A stretch of 64,000 bases of DNA. It comes from Tetranychus cinnabarinus (lineage: Eukaryota; Arthropoda; Arachnida; Trombidiformes; Tetranychidae). The position numbers and the translations under genes are program-made. Positions 55,182-64,000 of the stretch are shown here, in pieces. A model generated the notes under the pieces. The model searched no databases. It saw only the letters and a program-made list of their open reading frames with translations, and was not told where the DNA came from. Within the stretch, counting starts at the first letter, position 1, and the number at the start of each line of letters is the position of its first letter. The DNA lies in assembly GCA_022266195.1 (NCBI GenBank), contig WHVY01000001.1:18600001-18664000 (forward strand), read 5' to 3'.

Positions 55182-58100
55182 CTTGATAATGCATATTTGT
55201 CTTCAGCGATGGACATTCAGCTCCCTGTGTAAGAAAAAGGTTTTTAAATTTTACATTTCAAATTGAAATTTTTCATTTTTCCAATGATGAAATGTTACAG
55301 TGAGACAAGAAATTTTCCATGAAAATTCACAGAAACTTTATAAAATTGAAGCTTTCAATGGAAACATTTATTCTGATAAAAGTTCTCAAAGTTGAACAGA
55401 AAAGTTTGAAATTTTAAAAAACGCTTTAGCATCATGTAACATTACTCATTTTGATATTATTTTATCATTTGACCAAATTGGTTTTTAACGAATCTAAGTT
55501 TTTCAGTGAATCAATTGAGCCAATGACCAGATTAAATGTTTCATAAAATTTAAAACTTTTCTTCAACATTAACTTGGAAATGTTTCTTTTTCCCTTTCGT
55601 TAGCTTGCCAAATTCATATTGATTAATTCACTAAACTCTACTTTATTTGCAACCTTTTTCCCAACAAAAACTTATGGAAAATCAGGAGATGAAGAAGAAG
55701 AAAAAAGACTTTGATATTGTGATTATAAAGATCAGGGAGGGATTGTTGATGTAAATTTTTCATTCTTTAGTTTACTATTTCAACAGATAAAATTCAACCA
55801 TAAATAAGGATAAAAATTTGATTGAAGTCAAGTGAAGTAGCATAAAGATGGAACTATTCAGATAAGGATCAAAATATAATCACCAAAGAGTGCAAAGATG
55901 AATATGAAGATGAATGAAAAGTTGAAACTTGGATAATACTTGTAATCGATGAAACTGATGAAAGCGCAATGTAAAGATTTTGAATAAATTTTACTCTTTT
56001 TTTCCAATTTAATGACAATTGGAAAGCAACAATAAATGATCAATTTATGTAATAAACTTTTCGTTTTACTTTTGCTCAGTTCCTAACTCGAAGTTGTAAA
56101 TGAATTGTATAATTTGAATTACCTGTTTCCGTTTAAAATCAATATTGGTTCGAACCACTCGATGATTGATTTTCGTTGTAGGACGGAAATTGTTTCCCAA
56201 TGGAGCTTTGGGTGAATCAGCATCGCCTTGCATCATTTTCCGTAATGAGAAAAGCTATGGAATCGGAAGAAAGGGAAAATTTATTAATCATTTGATTGAA
56301 GGTAAATTGAATGTTGATTTAGTCGAGACAATAGAGGCTAAATAGTCACACTCATTTGCTCAGCAGCAACGTTCGTGATGCAAACAAGAAGCGCAAATGG
56401 CATAATCTTATTGATTTAATATTCATCAAAAGTTTGCGAGAAGAAAAAGAATTAAATTCAGTTTTCCATTTCTTTTACATGATGAGGCAAAAGAAAAGAA
56501 AATCTCGTCTTTATAGTTTGTTTGCCACACATTTATCATCATCAGAATCATTATTATGATGATGATTATTATTATTAATATTGAGGCAAGTATAACATCG
56601 TATCAGAAGCAATAAAATCAATCATTTGCAAATAACTTTCAAATGTTTATCTCAATATATTGAATGTAAATGAATAGATACTTTAATGCAAATCGATAAA
56701 TAAAAAATGGTTCAAAGATGAGAAAAAAGGATGAAAAGTTTGCTGAAGATGGAAAAAGGTAATTGAGCTCTGAAAAGGTATAAACTAACACCTTTTTTAT
56801 TGGTAAAATAAAATGACTTTAGAATCGCCATTTTTCTTGTTGTAACACTTTCCACTCTTCAACTTGGGTAATAAAGATTATTATCATCAATAATTTCAAA
56901 AAGATAGACTCGACGTTCAGTTGGTCAAACGATGTTGTTTATTGTGATTTTTATTATAGCCTTTTATCATTCACACTTGCACAGTGATTTGCATCAATAT
57001 TTATGTGAGGCTGTTCACGAGTAAATTAAATTTTTTATGATCAACAGTTTTAAATCAGAGAAAGTTAAATGTTTTGGCGAAAGAAGCTTGGAAAATTTGA
57101 AGAGAAACTTACTTGTTGCTTTGTCATGAAGATGGGACTGTTCATGACAATCCATGTAACTGTTTCAGAGCAAGCTGGAACCGTCATTGAACCTTCATAG
57201 GTAATGTAAGTTTCCAGTTGAGGAATCAATTCTCGAATGGAAAGCGATTTAACCGTAGTATTTTGACCTTAAAGAACGGTATAAAAGTTCGTATCAGACA
57301 TTAGTTTATGGTCAATTTGACAGGGAAGTGATAAAAACTTTTCTTCGACTGAAGGTTGGAGTAGTAAAGAAATGCAAAGATCAAAAAGTAATAAAAAATG
57401 ACGAGAAAATGATTAACTAAGATTTAGAATTGAAAAGTTATTTTGCTTTTGAATGCAAAGTGTCAAGTTGTTTAATGCTTTATCACAGGGAAAACAAGAA
57501 TAAAATTTCGTGATAATTTGAGAGAAGAAAAAAATTGTTTCATTTTAGTGTTTTTTTTCTATTCTTTCACTTTTGAATGAACATGTTTGGAGTGAAAATA
57601 AAAATGATTAATACAAAAGAGTGAAATGAAAGGGCAAAATGGCTCAAACAATAAATAACTTTACAATCAAAGTTTTGTTTCCTCATTCAATCAATGAACT
57701 ACACGAAAGATTGAATCTCAAATAAGCCAGCAAAGACAAAACTTGATAAGTTGAATAGTTTAGTTTTTTTTGGATAAGTGAAAAAACTAAACAATCTTTT
57801 CCTATTCATGTTTCCATCATGTTACACTTTATATCAATAAATATTCACAAAGCATATTATCAAGCAAAGTGGTGAAAAACAAGAGTAAAACTCGAGTTTA
57901 ACACCAGCTGAACTACAGCAATCATTGGATAACTTTCAATTCAAATGTTTATACAGAAAACTTGAATAGATAAGAGCTGAAAAAATAGATTCATCATGAG
58001 TAAGCGGAAAACGGTTAGGAAAACAATTTGTTTTGAAAAACAAAAACTAAACATTTTTTCATCATAAAAAAAAGATGCTCAGTAAAGGTGGAAAAATTAA

Positions 58101-61100
58101 TATCGTGAACAAAAAGAGTGATAATTGATGAGATTGAAATTGGAAACATTTGTGATAATTAGAGTTGAACAATTCAAGTGTTGAATGTTTGCGGTTAAAT
58201 TGAGTTAAAATTGTGATTACCTTTTGTTCAACTTAGAAACATATTGCTATTCAATTTGAGATGCAAAATTTACCATGAAAATACTGTTTACTTATCAATT
58301 GAAGCTTATGAATGTTTCTTGTTTTCATTTGTTTTCTCATGTAAATTGATTATAATGATGAATAAACATTTCCGATAAAATAACCACTGAACATGATGAA
58401 GGTAATTTAATGGAAAATAAGAAATAATCTGAAAGTAAGATCAAGAAATGAACATTGAGCTGATTACTGCACAATTTTCTGGTTTCAACTTTTCCATAAC
58501 ATTATTTGATTTAATCATTTTTAATCAAATAATTTCAATGAAATTAACCTTTAATGGGGAAAATTTTGTTCTTGGTGTAAAGATAAGGATGAAAGTGAAC
58601 ATACCTTTGAATCTAATCAAATGAGCCATGCTGGTTAAATGACGAAGCTCGAGGTTTGGATTATCACCAATCTGCAATGAATGAAGTAAAGATAATTAAT
58701 GGTTCATTGGCTCAATTTGATGGTTACAGGTTAGTCATTTTGATTGGCTGATACGATAGCGAAATGCATTTTTGAAAATTTCCTTCAGAAAAATTACTCC
58801 AACAATCATTTTGTGAATGGCAAGATCATTAGATGGACTTTGCAAAGGATAATCTTGATCGATTGATTGGACAATCAAAGAATCATTAATCTTGTAAATG
58901 TCTTAAAATAACTTCATGTTGACCTCATCTGATAATGTCTGATGATCTTGAAATTTTCGTGTCGATATTGTTCGATTGGAAAATGTGCAATTTCAATGAG
59001 TTATCAGAATTTGGATTTTCAATGGAAATGTCAATTTTGATTTTGCAGAAATGTTGAAGTCTTGCAGTTGTGCTTCATGAAAGATATTCTGGAAAAATTT
59101 ATCAGTAAATCAAAGTTTTTAATCAGTTGATTGAGGCTATTTTACTAGATGAAATCAGGCTCGAAATCAAAAGTTGATATAATTAGAAATGATTGGTTGA
59201 CTTTGTTATTTATGGTCATCATCAGGGAGAAATGAGCAGTGTGTTATAAAGAGCAGATACAATACATATATCATGATAATATCATGATTTATGATAATTT
59301 TTTCATTAGGTGAATGTTTGTTTCGAAATGAAAAAAACTCCAATTAATAGTTGAAGTGGTTTTCATTTATTTTCAATTTCTCTATTGTCTATTTAAATGA
59401 GACTGTTTTACAATTAAAGCAATCATCTTTAAAAATTGAATGGTCAATTTGTTTCAATTTGTAATCAGTAATTATCATTGTATGACTACTATTAAGGAAG
59501 TAGATTGAAGTACTAATATAAATGACTCATTAGCGTAATTGTAAAACTGATTTTTTGTTTATGACTGTGCAAGCTTATTCGCTGTTCGTGTCAACATCCA
59601 TTTGCAATCAAGTATTTATTTCGGGATTTAACTTGACTAACAGTTTAACAGATTATTAATTATATTATTTACTGCTAGTTTTTTACACCATTTTAATTAG
59701 CCATTAGAATTGGTTGACTGTGAAAATAAGGTGACTATGACATTTAAAGATTTGGTTAGCCGGTATGTTGAATAACGATATCTTTCGAATAAATTACTGA
59801 ATTATTGACAGAACTTTTCTCAGACGTATTCAATTTGACATTCTCCTTTGAGAAAAAACAGAAATAATTTATGTAATGATCATGTTGAATTTACTGTAAA
59901 GCAGATGAAACAAACAAATGAATAACATTTAACCATGATAAAAGCGGAAATTTAAATGTCGGTAGAGGGCAGAGGCAACCTTGATTCAGTTGATGATGAA
60001 TAAATTATTGAAATAATTGGAAAAAAATCATCACAGAGTAAAATGAATAACTTCAATAGAAATTTTATGGCATATTTGAACTACATTAATAACTAATTTT
60101 CCCTAATCACTGAAAAACACAATTTGGCCGCTAAGAATCAAAATTTGTTTCACAAATTAACGAACTTGCAAATGAGTAAGAAATTATCTGAAACCTCACG
60201 ACATGTAAAATCGATATCGAGACTTCACTTGTAGCTATCATTACATTCAGCCATTCATTCAAAGGCCATTATAATGGAATTAGCTGCCACCTTTTCAATT
60301 TCGGCGCTTTTCTCAAAAGATTTGTATGATTTTTATGAAGTCGTAGTTGTTACACGTCGTGGAGTTTTTTCAAAGTTAACAAGACAGATACTCATTAAAT
60401 AAATAAACCAATGAGTATAAAAGGGAACTCTTTCTGATTAGCAGAGTGCATTTACAGTTTAAATTGCCCTTTGTGATTCAGATTAAATGTACTAAATGGG
60501 TGTAGGGTGTTTATTTTAATAGATCTCATAAGTATAAAGTGAAAGGCTCTGAAGTAATTTGCATCACTTTCATCTCAATTTTTAGTTTTATTACGGCTGA
60601 ACCCACGACTATTAATTCAAGAAACTGGCCCTGAAAAGATGAATGTTTTTCGGAGACGGAAGTTTTCACTCTAGAAATTTGATTTCGAAAGCAAAGGAAA
60701 AGTGCTGAATACGTGGCAGAATTTGGATACACATGTACCAGGTACTATGCATTTTAAGCAAATAGTGCGCTGAATTCATCTCAAGTTTTTCAGAATCGTT
60801 TCTCGGATATTGCTTGTGAAGAAATGTAACCATTAGGTCTGGAGCGTTCATGGCCTGTTAACTCTTTCATTGTTACTCTTGGTGAGTTTTTGTTTTATTT
60901 TGTAAAATCTGACCTGCTCAACCTGATCTGACCTGTATAATTTTTCTAACTTCCTAGGAACTATTATCAAATATCAATCATCAAATTGAAATATTGGAGT
61001 ATTGGTTTGGTAGAATGTACAGCATTGCATTGGAATTTTATTGTGAATGAAATTTTGATCGCCTAACTTACCTGAATAAGAACTGCAACTCCAACGAGTC

Positions 61101-62825
61101 CACTAGTTTTTCTGGAAGCTTCACTGGAATTGCGATAAAGATCTGAGTTATAACCAATTATTTGAAGCTATTGAGAAAATGAAATTAGAACAAATTTTTA
61201 AAAACAATTCGACATTCAACAAATTTAAGTTCACCTCAGCTGGAAATGGAGTTCCATCTATCCGATGTTCAGACCCATGAGAGTCTGTGCGACCAAAGTG
61301 AATGTACAAAGAATCAAAGCTATATGAATATGACAATGGACCTGAGCTTATGTTTATCGGTGTCCCTCGAACAGGATCAACTTCATTAAATATTCTTGAA
61401 GAGTCTGTTAATCGATGTTTATCTGACTGAGTTGTTCGAAAAACAATGGAATGTCCATTATTCTCCAGAATACCTGAAATCTGGATAAAGAAAAGCCAAA
61501 GACGAATCAATAACAAGTGTTGAATTAAAAATGAGTCAAGCTTGAATTCGAATAGAAGGATAAAGCTAATGAAGCATTAAATTTTCACTTCATATTTCAA
61601 GCATCGATTGCTATGCCAAAGATGCCTTTTTGATCAAAAACTTTTGCCTCAAATTGAACTGACCTTTCGATACAAATGAAAAATGAAAATTTGAAAAGGT
61701 GAAAATGGTAAAGAATAGAAGTCAAATTAAGGTTTAATCCGAGTAAATGTTATTGAGGTAAATAGAGCAGTGATTAAGAAAAGGGATTAAATGCTGAGCC
61801 GCTAATAAGCTTAACATGATATTCAATACAATTTGTCATTTCTTTTCCTTTTACTTTCTACCAAACTCTCGTTTCTCTCTGATTCATTTCAACAGAATTT
61901 TCTTTTCCTTCTTTTTGATAAAAGCTAATTGAAGTTTATGAAAACATCATGTTAACTATTAATAATAGTTTTTCTGACAGAACCAGATCACAATTGATGT
62001 ATGATCAACAATCTAAAGCTAATAAGTCAATAATAACAACACAACACTAAACTTTTCAACATTTTTCTTGCTTCTCCTGAACTTTTCATTTCTTCAACTC
62101 TCTTCATTATTTTTCATCACAATTATCTCAAGAGTTTCATCAAAGCTTAAAAGTTGAAAATGATTTAGTCTGTAAAATTGTTTCAACTGGCAAAAGTTTC
62201 AATTGAAGGCAAAAGGAAACATTTTGATTCCAATTGCTTTAAATCATTAGTCTAACCTTTTGATCGTCAATATGGATTGGCCTTAAAAATGGATCATACA
62301 AAAGGTGATTCGGTTTAATGTCTATTGGTGATTGTCGTTTCCCTTTGTTACACAAACTCCACTCTGGATTGAGTAAGCCCCAAAAATCAGGACCTGAAAA
62401 GCAATGGAACCAATTGATAATCAGAAATTGCAAATCAATCAAATCTAGATTAAAGTGATGAACGAGCAAAGAAAAAAATTCTGATTGTGATTCGAAAAGT
62501 TTGTCTAGTTTATAAATGAATAATCAGATGAATCAATTATTAACTCTCTGACTAATGGATTGTTCTGGTCAAGAGGAAGAAAGGGAAAACTTTTTCGAAC
62601 CAAACAATTGAGCAAAGTGAGGTAAAGAACAAAAAATTGGTTCAAATTGATTGAGACCACTTATGATGTTCCCAGGCAATTCATCATGAAATTAAACTTT
62701 AACAAAACTCAATTATCAGTCAATGACTGTGAGTTGGGCAGAGAAATGAAGAGATTTAAAAGGGAATCAAAATTTTACCTGAAATTCCGTCATAAGTCCA
62801 CCATTCCTCCCAGTTGCCGGAAACA
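55182..62825 (-). CDS. Carbonic anhydrase-related protein, CA10/CA11 type (eight exons, both ends missing)
   Basis: Exons (minus): 62825-62779, 62393-62257, 61480-61235, 61167-61072, 58671-58605, 57267-57113, 56254-56123 and 55224-55182. All have GT/AG borders and phases that join, about 307 residues in total. The product follows CA10/CA11 throughout: WEEWWTYDGIS, FWGLLNPEWSLC then GKRQSPIDI, SHGSEHRIDG, TYITYEGSMTVPACSETV, WIVMN, NNFRPTTKINHR. Of the three zinc-binding His of active enzymes, the first is Tyr (LYIHFG), the second is kept and the third is Gln (LQIIGYN), so it should not hydrate CO2. Family members are secreted neuronal proteins; vertebrate ones bind neurexins. The signal-peptide exon upstream and the last exon are not identified. 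Introns range from 67 bp to 2.4 kb (58672-61071) and hold no other gene that I can see. Confidence 0.93.
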
Positions 62826-64000
62826 CTGAGAACACCTTTGATGGGAAAGAAATGCAATTTAATCAGAAACATTTCATGATGAATGTTGAGATTGTTGGAT
62901 AAGGAAAATTTGGCAAAATATTCTCATTCACTTTTTTTATCTTCTTGTCCATTCTGTGAATAAAATGAGGCTAATCTAATATAAAGAGTTGAACAATCGA
63001 TTGATAAATGCTGGGACATTATTTCCATTATCATTTATCAACATGGATTTGAGTTCCCATCGAGATTCTTGTTCATGTTAATTTTATCATCAGATAATTT
63101 GGGAGGTAAAACTCCCAGTTTTTTATCATTCCATTGACCTTCCCAGTAATTTGTCAATTCATTATTTTACATTTGAAACTTGAAAAAATAAATGTTTGAC
63201 AGGAGAAAGTAAAAGTTATTCAAGATTGATTAGTTTCGAGCAAAAAAATTGTGCTTCTAATGACAAAGTAAAGGTAAAATTGAGCGAGCTTGGACAATAA
63301 GATGTAGGCTAGGTTTGGCTAAATTGAATGGACAAGCGTTTTCAAAAAGATAAGTTGAAATGTTTTTTTTGTGACAAAAGTCATCTTTTGTTTAAAGGTT
63401 GCTCAAAGGACTTTGTGTCACTTGAAAGTCGATAAAATTGGAAAAACGATTTTACTTTGCTACGTGATTTTGCTGGAATGAGTGACTGTTTGAAAATAAG
63501 TGATAAGGTTGCACTGAGTTGGACTGGATTGAAGTGGAAAGATCAGTTTATGTTCACTTGAAATTTATGTTCAACATTAAGGAAAGTCAAGATTAATAAA
63601 AGATAAAAGTCTCGTAAATATTAGTTAAATTGTAATTTTTGAATAACGATTTCCATTCATCTGTTCTCGACTCATAAATGGCTGTCATTAATTTTTTACA
63701 CTTTAACGTCATCATTCTGTCATCGGAAAAGGATTGCTAATTGTAGAGTAACCCTTTCTGTCATTCTGTTAAATTGAATTTAACCTCGAATTTTAAAGAT
63801 GAACTTTTATCCAAAAGAGGAAAAGAGTGGACAAAAGTAGACATTTAACTCTTTAATTACATTCCACTGCAACTAACAATTAGCATTTTTCAATTAATTT
63901 CATGATAACTAACTAGCCAAATCAACTAATCAACTCAAGAGAGAGAGAGAGAGAGAAAATCTCGATTTTTCATGTCAACTCGAATAGTTTGCAATAGTTT
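62826..64000. other. 5' side of the CARP gene; no exon identified
   Basis: The first coding exon of the CARP gene should end with two bases of a codon upstream of 62825, but I cannot locate it here. A (GA)n tract lies at about 63938-63956. No other feature seen. Confidence 0.4.

Noticed and set aside
60416..60425. TATAAAAGGG with flanks like the peptide-gene promoter
   Set aside because: Only the TATA core and a few bases match. No initiator, peptide frame or further array sequence follows, and it lies in a CARP intron.

Overview
Eukaryotic, AT-rich DNA from an arthropod, most likely a chelicerate and possibly a plant-feeding mite (inference). The grounds are short phase-0 introns, an arthropod-type gustatory receptor, a carbonic anhydrase-related neural gene, a teneurin-like gene, Ty3-type and envelope-bearing LTR elements, Tc1/mariner and hAT relics, and TATA/TCAGT promoters. 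No prokaryotic feature is present.

Layout. 1-6.5 kb: first coding exon of a teneurin-like type II membrane protein (minus strand), with a decayed teneurin YD-repeat fragment upstream of it. 6.9-8.5 kb: a four-exon gustatory receptor gene (minus) with a TIR element 33 bp before its start codon. 10.2-11.6 kb: two broken genes for small secreted proteins. 11.7-21.3 kb: a complete Ty3/gypsy-type element (LTR-A) with matching 381-bp LTRs and a perfect 5-bp target duplication. Behind gag-pol it carries a RING-like zinc-finger ORF and an ORF with all five residues of a REX/ISG20-type DEDDh exonuclease. 22.3-50.2 kb: a tandem array of small secreted-peptide genes, with five 1236-bp A units followed by five complete 1936-1939-bp B units and one partial B unit. 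The array holds ten intact 46-codon peptide genes. It is interrupted at its left end by a second LTR element (LTR-B, 22.7-29.4 kb), which has RT/RNaseH, integrase, a broken Env and a 3' ORF with two CCHC knuckles plus an exonuclease-like domain, but no gag or protease. It is interrupted at its right end by a Tc1-like element (45.8-49.9 kb) that itself contains an unclassified insertion and an intact mariner. 50.2-55.2 kb: gene-poor, with a hAT-like remnant and a MITE. 55.2-62.8 kb: eight exons of a CA10/CA11-type carbonic anhydrase-related protein (minus). The remainder to 64 kb shows nothing I can support.

The most notable points are the peptide-gene array, whose genes are only 46 codons long and each have their own TATA box and initiator, and the exonuclease-type accessory ORFs at the same position in two different LTR elements. 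LTR-A also has a set of covarying stem-loops with an AUUU loop in its leader and ahead of its accessory ORFs.
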